Shown here: piece after piece, positions 1-7,948 of the stretch | Position numbering within the stretch: position 1 is the stretch's first letter | Layout: each line of letters begins with the position of its first letter | Assembly: GCF_006546835.1 (NCBI RefSeq) | Contig: NZ_VICB01000013.1 | Coordinates: 124,001-188,000 of the forward strand | Source of the DNA: Actinomyces johnsonii | GTDB taxonomy: Bacteria; Actinomycetota; Actinomycetes; Actinomycetales; Actinomycetaceae | Length of the DNA: 64,000 nt | Direction of reading: 5' to 3' | Made by a program: the position numbers and the translations under genes | The notes under the pieces: model-generated | Told to the model about the DNA's origin: nothing | Database searches by the model: none | What the model saw: the letters and a program-made list of their open reading frames with translations, nothing else

Positions 1-16
1 CGCGGGCGCGGAGTAT

Positions 17-736
17 TCAGCGGCCGCGCATCGCGCGACGATCCGGGCGCATCCGGTTGGGGTCGACGTAGTTGGGGATCGGCAAGTTCCTGCCGGCCAT
101 CGAGGTCAGTCGCTTGGAGACCTGGGTGATCTCGGCGTCGGTCAGTGACGTGGGCTTGGTCGGCAGCCGGCGCAGCGTCTTGGACAGGTCGGTCAAGCGC
201 ACCTGCCCCGCGTCAGTGCCCACCTGAAGCGTATGGATGGGAACCGTCGACAGTAGCCGGTGGACCTTGCGCTCCTCCTCCGCCAGCATGCGGCGGGTAC
301 GGGTGCTCGGCCCCTCGGCGATGAGCACGACCCCGGGGCGTCCCACCATTCTCCACACGAGGTCCTGGTTCTTGGTGAAGGCCACGGGCTCGGGCTCGAC
401 GTACCAACCGCGGCCGATTTGGTCGAGAACGGCCTTGGTCGCTCCCGGCATCCCCTCGATCTGGGCGTAGGAGGCGCGGCGCACCGTCAGGGACAGGATG
501 ATCATGCTGACCATGAGCGCCATGAGGATGCTCAAGAACAGCCAGTACCACAGCGACATTCCGCTGGCGAAGGATATGGCCACGCCCAGGGCGAGGCATG
601 CGGCGGACGCGGCCAGCATCGCCCACCCGATCCACGGGTAGCTGCGCCGCGAGATCGTGTAGGAGTCCTTGATGTTCTGAAGGTACTGGGCCAGCCGTCG
701 CTTCTTCTTCGGCTGGGGGGACTGAGCACTACTCAC
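17..736 (-). CDS. DUF4191 family membrane protein
   Basis: This 239-residue protein has a basic N-terminus (PKKKRR near residue 9), two hydrophobic segments at about 34-58 and 61-84, and a soluble C-terminal domain of about 150 residues rich in R and K. It matches the actinobacterial DUF4191 family, whose members commonly follow lipA; no biochemical function is known to me. The reading frame stays open far upstream into lipA, so the start is a choice. The GTG at 736 gives a compact protein beginning VSSAQ and leaves a 110-nt gap after lipA; no strong ribosome binding site supports it. It is probably co-transcribed with lipA. Confidence 0.8.
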   Translation of the reverse strand: MSSAQSPQPKKKRRLAQYLQNIKDSYTISRRSYPWIGWAMLAASAACLALGVAISFASGMSLWYWLFLSILMALMVSMIILSLTVRRASYAQIEGMPGATKAVLDQIGRGWYVEPEPVAFTKNQDLVWRMVGRPGVVLIAEGPSTRTRRMLAEEERKVHRLLSTVPIHTLQVGTDAGQVRLTDLSKTLRRLPTKPTSLTDAEITQVSKRLTSMAGRNLPIPNYVDPNRMRPDRRAMRGR

Positions 737-846
737 GGGCACACAATAGACGACGTTGGTGCGCTGGCACACACAGTCCCGCCGTCGGCGTGGCAGTGCG
801 CGCACGCACCGAAGAACCGGGCTCCTGAAGGCGAGAAGGTCCGCAT

Positions 847-1878
847 TCAGCAGGCGGCCGCGAGGTGGGGATGGGTTCCCAACAGAGTCGACGCCTCCTG
901 ACGAGCCGTGGCAGGCTCGGCGAGCTGAGCCAGACGCTCGGGGATCTGCCAACCGCGCTTGACCATGGCCCGCCCCCACAGCATCCCGGCCCGGTAGGAG
1001 GAGCGCACCATCGGGCCGCTCATGACGGCCGCGAAACCGATCTCCTCGGCCAACCGGCTCAGCTCCACGAACTCCTGGGGCTTGACCCAGCGATCAACCG
1101 GGTGGTGCAGCTTGGAGGGGCGCAGGTACTGCGTGATGGTCAGGATGTCGCAGCGGGCCTCCACCAGCGCCGCCATGGCCGCCTCGATCTCGTCGCGGGT
1201 CTCGCCCATGCCCAGGATGAGGTTGGATTTTGTGACCAGTCCCGCCTCCGAGGCGGCGGTGATGACCTCGAGGCTGCCCTCGTAGGAGAAGGCCGGTCGG
1301 ATGCGCTTGAAGATGCGGGGGACGGTCTCCAGGTTGTGGCCAAGCACCTCGGGGCGCGAGGAGAACACGTCCTTCAGCGCGTCGGGGTCGCCCCGGAAGT
1401 CGGGGATGAGCAGTTCGACCCCGGTGCCCGGGGAGAGCTCGTGCACCTGGCGGGCGGTCTCCGCGTAGAGCCAGGCCCCGCCGTCGGGGCGGTCATCTCG
1501 AGCCACGCCGGTGACGGTTGCGTAGCGCAGGTCCATCTCCTTGATGGACACCGCCACGCGCCTGGGCTCATCGACGTCGTACTCGGTGGGGCGACCAGTG
1601 GCGATGTCGCAGAAGTCGCAGCGACGTGTGCACATCTCGCCGCCCACCAGGAAGGTGGCCTCACGGTCGTTCCAGCACTCGTAGATGTTGGGGCAGTTGG
1701 CCTCGGCGCACACCGTGTGCAGGCTCTTCTCCCGCACCAGGCCGCGGACCTCCTGGTAGGTGTCGGAGACGACGGCGCGAGTACGCAGCCAGTCGGGCTT
1801 GGACTCGATGGGCGTGCGGGCATTGCGCGCCTCGACCCGCAGGAGCTTGCGCCCCTCGGGGGCAACGGTGGTGCTCAC
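847..1878 (-). CDS. lipA: lipoyl synthase
   Basis: Radical-SAM enzyme that inserts two sulfurs into octanoyl groups bound to E2 or GcvH proteins, completing lipoate. Both iron-sulfur clusters are visible: the auxiliary cluster C57, C62, C68 (CX4CX5C within [12 protein letters not shown]) and the radical-SAM cluster C83, C87, C90 (CX3CX2C within CTRRCDFC). The C-terminal RSSY motif that ligates the auxiliary cluster is present. The length of 343 residues is normal. It lies downstream of lipB on the same strand with a 93-nt gap, so the two steps of lipoate synthesis are paired. Its products are needed by the lipoylated E2 encoded at 9-10.8 kb. Confidence 0.97.
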   Translation of the reverse strand: MSTTVAPEGRKLLRVEARNARTPIESKPDWLRTRAVVSDTYQEVRGLVREKSLHTVCAEANCPNIYECWNDREATFLVGGEMCTRRCDFCDIATGRPTEYDVDEPRRVAVSIKEMDLRYATVTGVARDDRPDGGAWLYAETARQVHELSPGTGVELLIPDFRGDPDALKDVFSSRPEVLGHNLETVPRIFKRIRPAFSYEGSLEVITAASEAGLVTKSNLILGMGETRDEIEAAMAALVEARCDILTITQYLRPSKLHHPVDRWVKPQEFVELSRLAEEIGFAAVMSGPMVRSSYRAGMLWGRAMVKRGWQIPERLAQLAEPATARQEASTLLGTHPHLAAAC

Positions 1879-1971
1879 TTCAACCTCTCCTCGCCGACGA
1901 CGATTCCACGGGGAGTCTAGTACGCTTCCGCGAATTCATAGGACCTCAGGCCTAGGAGCGAGCGTCCGTTG

Positions 1972-2682
1972 TCACGTGGCATCTGCCACCAACGGCGCCA
2001 GATGCGCCTCCAAGGCGGCCACCAGTGCGTCCGCAGGAGCTTTGGTGGCCAGATGGTGGCCGGTCTCGGCACTCAAGGAGGTCACCCCGGCGTCGTCGAT
2101 CCCGCAGGGGATGATCCTCTCCAGGGAGAAGGCCTCCAGGTCCGGGTCGACGTTGAGGCCGATCCCGTGCATGGTTGCGCCCCGGGCGACCCTGACTCCC
2201 AGGGCGCAGATCTTGCGTTCGGTGCGACGGCACCGGTCGGGGACTGTCGCGTTGGCGGGATCTGCCGGGTCAGCGGGCACCCAGACCCCGGAGCGCCCCT
2301 CGACTCGGATCGTCTCCAAGCCGTAGAGGGCGCACAGCTCGATGACGGCGGCCTCCAACGCGCGCACGTAACGGATGACGTCGAGCGGCGGGGCCAGGCG
2401 CAGAATCGGGTAGACGGTCAGCTGACCGGGCCCATGCCAGGTGGTCTTCCCTCCGCGGTCCACATCGACCACCGGGACGCGTCCGGGTCCGACGACGTCG
2501 CCGTCTGGCCGTTCCCACGTGTGGGTGCGCCTGCCGACCGTGTAGACCGGTTCATGCTCCATGAGCAGCAGCGTGCTGGGTCGCCTACCCGCCACGACCT
2601 CGGCGTGGACCGTCCTCTGCAGCTGCAGGCCCTCATGGAAGGGGATGAGTCGGGATCCGAGTCCCACGTCCTGACGCAGCAC
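1972..2682 (-). CDS. lipB: lipoyl(octanoyl) transferase
   Basis: Transfers octanoate from acyl carrier protein to lipoyl-domain lysines, the first step of lipoate assembly. Family signatures seen are [13 protein letters not shown] at 76-88, the active-site lysine K157 in [10 protein letters not shown], the GIGLNV segment at 173-178, and the acyl-accepting cysteine C193 in IPCGI. The length of 236 residues is typical. A short insertion around 135-150 ([15 protein letters not shown]) precedes the lysine motif. The gene reads toward lipA and is divergent from the kinase-like gene starting at 2767, leaving an 84-nt shared promoter region. Confidence 0.96.
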   Translation of the reverse strand: MLRQDVGLGSRLIPFHEGLQLQRTVHAEVVAGRRPSTLLLMEHEPVYTVGRRTHTWERPDGDVVGPGRVPVVDVDRGGKTTWHGPGQLTVYPILRLAPPLDVIRYVRALEAAVIELCALYGLETIRVEGRSGVWVPADPADPANATVPDRCRRTERKICALGVRVARGATMHGIGLNVDPDLEAFSLERIIPCGIDDAGVTSLSAETGHHLATKAPADALVAALEAHLAPLVADAT

Positions 2683-2723
2683 GGGGACAGCCTACGTGAC
2701 CACAACCGGCACCCGGATCCGAG

Positions 2724-2732
2724 TTATCCACA
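2724..2732 (+). promoter_or_regulatory. perfect DnaA box
   Basis: TTATCCACA lies in the 84-nt divergent spacer between lipB and the kinase-like gene. It is an exact match to the strong DnaA-box consensus. A single box can occur by chance, so a role in DnaA binding or transcription here is inference. Confidence 0.4.
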
Positions 2733-2766
2733 GGCCGACTGCACGGTCTGGTCATCTGACGGCGGC

Positions 2767-4530
2767 ATGGCGACCATGGAATGCATGAGCCCAACGATGC
2801 GCCCCCGCCCCGGCGGCCAACCGGCCGACGGTGATGCCGACGGTGCCTGCAACGGCCGGTCGGTACTCCGCGCTGTACTTCGGCGTCGGGGCGCGCGTGG
2901 GCCCCGCGCCTCCGGAATCCCGGTCTCCGATGCCGAGCCGGGCATCCCGGACTCGGCGCTCGGCGCACTGTCCCGACAGGGATACACCGTCGGCGAGGTG
3001 ATGGGGCGCTCTACCGCTGTCAGCGCGCCTCGTCGTGGGCTGGATGCGCAGGGCCGTCATGTCGTCATCCGGGTCGTCGATCTGCCTCGCGGGCGCGGCG
3101 GAGCGGCAGTCCTACGACGGTTGGCCGATCTGCGCGTGCTGCGCCACCCCGGCCTGGTCACAGTGCGGGAGGTGGTGCCCCTGCCCGAGCAGCGGGCGGG
3201 CGTCATCATGGAACTTGTCGAGGGGGCCGGGCTTGACGTGGTGCTGGGCGCGAGGGGAAGACTCAACATCTCCCATCTGGCCACTCTCCTGGACGTCCTG
3301 GGATCGGCGCTGGCCTACCTCCACGAGCACGGAGCCGCCCACGGGGACGTCTCCGCGGGCAACGTCCTGGTGACCACCGATGGGCGTCCGGTCCTCATCG
3401 ACATGCTGGGTTCCGCGATGGAGATGGGAACGCAGGACTGCGCCGCCCCCGAACGGCTCGCGGGCGGGCCGGCGTCGGCGGCCTCTGACGTCTACGCCCT
3501 TGCGCGTCTCCTGACCGAGTGCGCAGGACAGGGCGGGACCGGGACGAGGAGGCTGGCCGGTTTCCTGACCGACGCCCTCGCCGAGGACCCGGCCGACCGT
3601 CCCAAGGCCCGCGACTTGGCCGCCCGCGCACCGGAACTGGGCCCGGCATCGCCCATCGAGCTGCCCGATGGCGCCCGCCTCGCCGCCGGTTGCCTGCGGG
3701 CGGCCGCCCGTACGCCGACACGCACAGTCGGTTCCAGGCTCAGGACGGGGAAGGGACTCGGGCCGAGGTTGAGGGCCGGTTCCCGGGACGACTCCGACAG
3801 GCGCGAAGCGCAGGGCCGGGGCGGCATGAGCCGCATCGGGCGAGGTCCTGCGGCCATACGCTGGGGGAGAGGGCGACGCCCGGAGCCCGGTCGCGTCCGG
3901 GCCTGGGGGCTCGCGGCGGCACTGCTCGTCGCCGTCTGCCTGGCGGCTTGGGGACCGGCGCGAGGGCTGGCGTCCTTCAGGCCCGCTTGGGCCCTGGGCT
4001 CCGCTCCGGCCTCGACGACAAGCGCTGGGTTGAGCGCGCCGGTCGAATCGACTGCCGGCTCCTCAACGGGGCCGTCGTCCACCGCGTCTGCGAGCGGGCC
4101 TCCGTCGTCCTCGGCTTCGCAGACGGCCGAGGACGACGGAGCCGACGTGGTGAGCATCGTCGTCGCGCTGTCCGCGGCCCGAGACCGCGCACTCATGGCC
4201 GCGGACGCCGACGCCCTGGCGGCCACGACGGTACCGGGCTCTCCCGCGGCAGAGACCGACACGCGGATTCTGACCGATCTGATCGACTCGGGCGAGAGCG
4301 TCGGAGGCCTGCAGACCTCCGTCAGCCAGATGATCGACACGGAGCTGCCCGGGGACGCGGCCGCACTCTGGCCCGGCGCTCGAGCGGTTCGGGTCACGCT
4401 GTCCCAGAGCGCCTCGACGCGTTCGGGCGCATCCGGAACTCGAACGGTTCCCGCCCTGGCGTCCCGCCAAGTCGTCCTCATCCTCGTCCCAGGGCCATGG
4501 CGCGTCGCCGACGTCCGTGCCGTGGAATGA
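2767..4530 (+). CDS. membrane-anchored protein kinase-like protein, probably degenerate
   Basis: This 587-residue protein has a kinase-like fold at about 74-290. It keeps HGDVSAGN at 192-199 (equivalent of HRDLKPxN), an aspartate at 212 in IDMLGS where DFG is expected, APE at 227-229 and DVYALA at 241-246. The VAIK lysine is replaced by R102 (VVIRVVD), and the expected glycine-rich loop is not recognisable. A single membrane helix at about 380-397 is followed by an S/T/A-rich linker and a small extracytoplasmic domain to the end, an arrangement like PknB-type kinases. It could be a pseudokinase or a highly divergent active kinase. Starts at 2767, 2776 or 2785 are all possible. It is convergent with the oxidoreductase gene. 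Confidence 0.7.
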   Translation: MATMECMSPTMRPRPGGQPADGDADGACNGRSVLRAVLRRRGARGPRASGIPVSDAEPGIPDSALGALSRQGYTVGEVMGRSTAVSAPRRGLDAQGRHVVIRVVDLPRGRGGAAVLRRLADLRVLRHPGLVTVREVVPLPEQRAGVIMELVEGAGLDVVLGARGRLNISHLATLLDVLGSALAYLHEHGAAHGDVSAGNVLVTTDGRPVLIDMLGSAMEMGTQDCAAPERLAGGPASAASDVYALARLLTECAGQGGTGTRRLAGFLTDALAEDPADRPKARDLAARAPELGPASPIELPDGARLAAGCLRAAARTPTRTVGSRLRTGKGLGPRLRAGSRDDSDRREAQGRGGMSRIGRGPAAIRWGRGRRPEPGRVRAWGLAAALLVAVCLAAWGPARGLASFRPAWALGSAPASTTSAGLSAPVESTAGSSTGPSSTASASGPPSSSASQTAEDDGADVVSIVVALSAARDRALMAADADALAATTVPGSPAAETDTRILTDLIDSGESVGGLQTSVSQMIDTELPGDAAALWPGARAVRVTLSQSASTRSGASGTRTVPALASRQVVLILVPGPWRVADVRAVE

Positions 4531-4570
4531 ACTCCTGCGCGCCTCGAAACCGGGATGAAGCCGGGCCGGC

Positions 4571-4590
4571 GCGCCTCCTTCGCGGAGCGC
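4571..4590. terminator. weak stem-loop between convergent genes
   Basis: GCGCCTCC - TTCGC - GGAGCGC forms a 7-bp stem with one bulged C, in the 60-nt gap between the stop of the kinase-like gene and the stop of the oxidoreductase. No T-tract is present. A bidirectional terminator is plausible but unproven. Confidence 0.35.
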
Positions 4591-6858
4591 TCAGTACGGC
4601 TCGGTGTGGATGGAGTCGTAGCCGGCGCGTTCGAGGAGTCCTCGGGTATCGGCGACCATAGCGGCTGAGCCGCAGAGGTAGACCTCCGTGCTGCGAGGAT
4701 CGAGCCCGGAGCTGCCGGCAAGTCCGGGAAGCGCGTCGGTGACCCGTCCGTGGAACGCCCGGGGCGCCTCCTCACGGCTCAGGCAGCGCAGTACCCGCCC
4801 GGGCATGGGGGAGTCGATCACCGTTGTCAGATCCTCTTCCCGGTTGCGGCAGCCGAAGAGCAGCGTGTCGTGCTCGAGTCCAGGAGCCTGGGCGAACATG
4901 GCCAGCATGGGGGCGATCCCGGTACCGGTGGCGATGAACAGTCGGTGCCTATCGGAGTCTGCGAGTCCGAACCCTCCCAGGGGTAGCTCGACCACCGTTG
5001 TGGCGCCCTCGTCGGCATTCTCGATGAACTGCGATCCTCGTCCGCCGGTCCGAGTCGAGATGAGCAGACGGAGCCGATGGTCATCGAGCCCCGCGATCGA
5101 GTAGTCGCGCCACGCGTTATCGCCCACGTGCAGGCGGGCGAACTGCCCCGGCGCCCAATGCTCGATCTGTCCGTCCACATGGAGCGTCACGTCCCAGACA
5201 CTCAGGGTAAGACGGCGCTTGGAGACCAGGACGGCGTGGTACTTGCCCTCCGGTAGTGCGCGGGTACCTTGTGGATCCGGGGATGCGGGGGCTTCCCGCA
5301 AAGCGGAGGTGATGGTGGAGTAGCCGCGTGGTCCGAGCACCTGGCAGGCCGCCGCGAGTCCGCCCATCATGGCGCCCATGATTCCTGTGCTCCCGGCGTC
5401 CTGCCCGGACAGGAACAGTCTCGGGATCGCTGTGCGCGGGCCCAACGGGTCGGACCTGTATCGCAGTGGAGTGGCGGGCGGTCCGTAGAAGGCGCCGGCA
5501 GGGTGGGCGGTGTAGTGCGCGTAGGTGAGGGGGGTGGAGACCTCCAGGTAGTCCACCAGATCGCTCAGACCCGGTGCTGCACTCTCCGCCAGATCGAGCA
5601 TGCCGCGGGCGACGCGCTCCTTGAGAGCGGAGTAGTCGGGACCGCGGTCCCCCTTCGGCAGGTCGGCCCATTGCCGGAATGAGTCGGCGTCGCAGAAGGA
5701 GATGATCTCGGCGGTGTGCGGGGACTCACCGGACTTTACTGAGGGGAAGGAGACGAAGATGTCATGGGGACGGCCCTCCAACAGGCAGACGGAGTGCTCC
5801 TGGGCGCGCTCGTGGTCGAGGTCCTGGTTGACCCAAATGTTGCCGCCGTCGAGGCCAATACTGCGAGGGTCGTCGCGCAGGCGCAGGAAGACGGTCACGG
5901 CAGACGTGCCGGTGCCCAGATTAGTCAGGGTGCGGCGCGCCGGCCCGGTGAGACGACCGATGTCACCGGATGTGGGAAGGAGGCGGTTGAAGGTGTTGGA
6001 GGCGCCGACGGCGGAGACGATGACTGGCGCGCGGTAAACGCGTTCTCGTGACAGAGGGCCGCGGTGGTCCATCACCCGGACCCCGGAGGCCTCGCCGTCG
6101 TCAAGGAGTATCTCCGTGACCTCCTGAGCGACGCGGACGGCTCCTCCGGCCTGTTCGATCCCCTTCTCGAAGGTGCGTGCGATCCGGGCGCTGCCACCCT
6201 GGGGGAACCATCCGCCCTCGAGATAGTGGGAGACGACCATCGCGTGCACGGCGAAGGCTGAACGGGACGGCGGCAGCCCATAGTCACCCCACTGACTGGC
6301 CAGGATGGCCTTGAGCTCGGGGGAGCGGAAGTGGGAGTCGAGGTACGCCTTCGTCGTACCGGTGGCCGTTCGTCCTCCCATGCGCTGGACGAGTCTGAGC
6401 AGTGATGCCATCGGGCGGGGAACCATCCCCTGAACGAAGCCCATCGTGGTCCACGCAGTCGTGCGCCGGACAGCCTTGAAGTAGCGGTGGATGGCTCTGG
6501 CCTCCTGGGGGAAGGCGGCGACCAGCTCGCGCTCGTAGCGATCCGGATCGCTGCTGACGCTCAGGTCGAGGTCCGGGTAGACGAACCTGTCGTAGGCGTC
6601 CGGCATACGGTTCCACTCCAGCTCGCCTCCGGAGAGATAGTCGAAGTAGGCGCGAGCCCGGCTTCCGGGGCCGACCTGTCCGATGTAGTGCACTCCCACG
6701 TCCCAGGAGGCCCCGTCGCGCCGGAAGGTATGGGTGAGTCCTCCCGGTTCCGTGTGCCGCTCCAGGACGAGAACCCGCTTGCCAGCGGCGCGTGCCAGCA
6801 GACCAGCAGTCGTCAGCCCGCCGATACCTGAGCCGATCACGATGACGTCATAGGACAT
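4591..6858 (-). CDS. phytoene desaturase-like FAD oxidoreductase fused to ferredoxin-NADP reductase module
   Basis: This 755-residue protein has two enzymes in one chain. Residues 1 to about 520 resemble the phytoene dehydrogenase / carotenoid isomerase / retinol saturase family: dinucleotide-binding GSGIGG at 9-14, ERHTEPGG at about 34-41, and a C-terminal FAD contact region (FLSGQDAGSTGIMGA). Residues 538-755 resemble ferredoxin-NADP+ reductases: flavin motif RDYS at 584-587, nucleotide-binding GTGIAP at 645-650, and CGSAAM at 729-734. The module could pass electrons from NAD(P)H to the desaturase-like domain. The substrate is unknown and no other carotenoid genes are nearby. A divergent TetR gene and paired repeats in the 87-nt spacer suggest regulation by a small molecule. 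Confidence 0.85.
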   Translation of the reverse strand: MSYDVIVIGSGIGGLTTAGLLARAAGKRVLVLERHTEPGGLTHTFRRDGASWDVGVHYIGQVGPGSRARAYFDYLSGGELEWNRMPDAYDRFVYPDLDLSVSSDPDRYERELVAAFPQEARAIHRYFKAVRRTTAWTTMGFVQGMVPRPMASLLRLVQRMGGRTATGTTKAYLDSHFRSPELKAILASQWGDYGLPPSRSAFAVHAMVVSHYLEGGWFPQGGSARIARTFEKGIEQAGGAVRVAQEVTEILLDDGEASGVRVMDHRGPLSRERVYRAPVIVSAVGASNTFNRLLPTSGDIGRLTGPARRTLTNLGTGTSAVTVFLRLRDDPRSIGLDGGNIWVNQDLDHERAQEHSVCLLEGRPHDIFVSFPSVKSGESPHTAEIISFCDADSFRQWADLPKGDRGPDYSALKERVARGMLDLAESAAPGLSDLVDYLEVSTPLTYAHYTAHPAGAFYGPPATPLRYRSDPLGPRTAIPRLFLSGQDAGSTGIMGAMMGGLAAACQVLGPRGYSTITSALREAPASPDPQGTRALPEGKYHAVLVSKRRLTLSVWDVTLHVDGQIEHWAPGQFARLHVGDNAWRDYSIAGLDDHRLRLLISTRTGGRGSQFIENADEGATTVVELPLGGFGLADSDRHRLFIATGTGIAPMLAMFAQAPGLEHDTLLFGCRNREEDLTTVIDSPMPGRVLRCLSREEAPRAFHGRVTDALPGLAGSSGLDPRSTEVYLCGSAAMVADTRGLLERAGYDSIHTEPY

Positions 6859-6876
6859 GGTTACCCCTTCATCTGG

Positions 6877-6922
6877 CTAGACAGTGTCAAGTCAGCATAG
6901 CAGTCGACTGGACAGTGTCTAG
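6877..6922. promoter_or_regulatory. paired operator-like repeats for the TetR regulator
   Basis: The divergent spacer holds two copies of GACAGTGTC (6880-6888 and 6911-6919), itself an odd-centred palindrome (GACA-G-TGTC). Each is flanked by CTA or TAG on its outer side: CTAGACAGTGTC at 6877-6888 and GACAGTGTCTAG at 6911-6922. The centres are 31 bp apart, about three helical turns. A minus-strand promoter fits with -35 TAGACA (complement of 6917-6922), a 16-nt spacer and -10 TATGCT (complement of 6895-6900), so the distal copy would cover its -35. Binding by the adjacent TetR protein is inference. Confidence 0.6.
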
Positions 6923-6945
6923 TTAGGCGGTTCTACACTCTTGCC

Positions 6946-7587
6946 ATGACCTCTGAATCAGGAGCCTCGTCCGAGCGCAGCGGTAGCCGGGATCTGCGCG
7001 CCGAGCTGCTGCGAACCAGTCGGAAGCTCCTGGACGAGTCGGGGCCCAGCGCACTGAGCATGCGGGAGGTGGCGCGTCGCGCCGGGTGCACGCACCAGGC
7101 CCCCTATCACTACTTCGCCAACCGGGAGGCCATCCTGGCGGCACTGGTGCGCGAGGGCTTCGATGAGCTCGCGGACCGGCTCGCCTCGGCTCGCGAGAGA
7201 CTCGAAGGTGCGGATCGCCGGGCGGTCCTGACGGCCTCGGGAAATGCCTATGTCGAGTTCGCCCTGCGTCATCCCGGGGTCTTCCGAGTGATGTTCCGGC
7301 CCGATGTGTGCGATCCGGAGCGCTTCCCGGAAGTGGTGCAGGCCAGTGAGCGCGCACGCGATGAGCTGGCCCGCTTGGCGAGACATGTGGCCGGCGAGGA
7401 AACGTCTCTCGAGATCGAGGTGCTCTTCTGGTCCGGCGTGCACGGCCTGGCCTCGCTGCTGCTCGACGGCCCACTGGTGGGCGCGTTCGGCTCGGTCCAG
7501 GAGCGCCTCGAGTTCGCCCGTGGGGTTGTTGGTCTGAGTGAGGTTCCTGTTGCTGGAGGCCTCCATGAAAGCGGGGAATCGGCATAG
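6946..7587 (+). CDS. TetR family transcriptional regulator
   Basis: This 213-residue protein has an N-terminal TetR DNA-binding domain (about 17-65), with the helix-turn-helix at 39-58 (MREVARRAGCTHQAPYHYF) and the family's YxYF-like recognition-helix end. The C-terminal part contains FRVMFRPDV and an all-helical ligand-binding region like the WHG-type TetR domain. It is divergent from the FAD/FNR fusion gene, the usual position of a local repressor. The ATG lies only about 9 nt after a poor -10 candidate, so the transcript may have a very short leader. The ligand is unknown. Confidence 0.9.
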   Translation: MTSESGASSERSGSRDLRAELLRTSRKLLDESGPSALSMREVARRAGCTHQAPYHYFANREAILAALVREGFDELADRLASARERLEGADRRAVLTASGNAYVEFALRHPGVFRVMFRPDVCDPERFPEVVQASERARDELARLARHVAGEETSLEIEVLFWSGVHGLASLLLDGPLVGAFGSVQERLEFARGVVGLSEVPVAGGLHESGESA

Positions 7588-7657
7588 CGGAGGGTGCGCA
7601 GTAGAAGCGGAATGCCGTTCCTGCTGTCCTGACCGATTGTCTTCGCCCGAAGTGGCT

Positions 7658-7700
7658 AGCAACATAAGTTGACAAAATGGTCCTGTCAACTTATGTTGCT
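7658..7700. promoter_or_regulatory. perfect 17-bp inverted repeat overlapping a consensus promoter
   Basis: AGCAACATAAGTTGACA (7658-7674) is repeated exactly in reverse complement at 7684-7700, with a 9-nt spacer. Inside it lie a perfect -35 TTGACA (7669-7674), a 17-nt spacer and -10 TATGTT (7692-7697). A regulator bound here would cover the whole core promoter. The next gene encodes a small HTH protein, so autorepression is the simplest reading. Confidence 0.8.
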
Positions 7701-7703
7701 TAT

Positions 7704-7946
7704 ATGGACGCGCTTACCGCAGCCACTGAGGCTGCTGACATCACTCGCCCCGAGGACGGGCTACGAGCCGTGGCGGCTCTGCGGCGACTGACGGACACTC
7801 TTGAGCTTGCGCAGGTCGAGGCTGCTCTGCGCTCGGGCATGGGATGGAGCGAGATCGCCTCCTGTCTTGGGGTCTCTCGTCAGGCGGTCCACAAGAAGTA
7901 CGCCAAGCGGGTTCAGCCCGGTCTGGCTCCAACCAGGAGGAGATGA
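7704..7946 (+). CDS. small helix-turn-helix DNA-binding protein
   Basis: This 80-residue protein has a helical N-terminal half and a helix-turn-helix at about 46-67 (MGWSEIASCLGVSRQAVHKKY) of the kind found in sigma-region-4-like and small phage-type regulators, followed by a basic tail. An in-frame start exists upstream at 7677, but it lies within the -35/-10 spacer. The ATG at 7704 sits 7 nt after the -10, so transcription would start at or next to the start codon and give a leaderless mRNA. It is followed 2 nt after its stop by the Clp-N protein. In Actinobacteria such HTH genes are often next to stand-alone Clp N-domain genes. Confidence 0.8.
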   Translation: MDALTAATEAADITRPEDGLRAVAALRRLTDTLELAQVEAALRSGMGWSEIASCLGVSRQAVHKKYAKRVQPGLAPTRRR

Positions 7947-7948
7947 CG

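Noticed and set aside
1969-2766. Upstream part of the long plus-strand frame leading into the kinase-like gene
   Set aside because: It runs antisense across lipB, which has all family motifs; the kinase gene can start at 2767.
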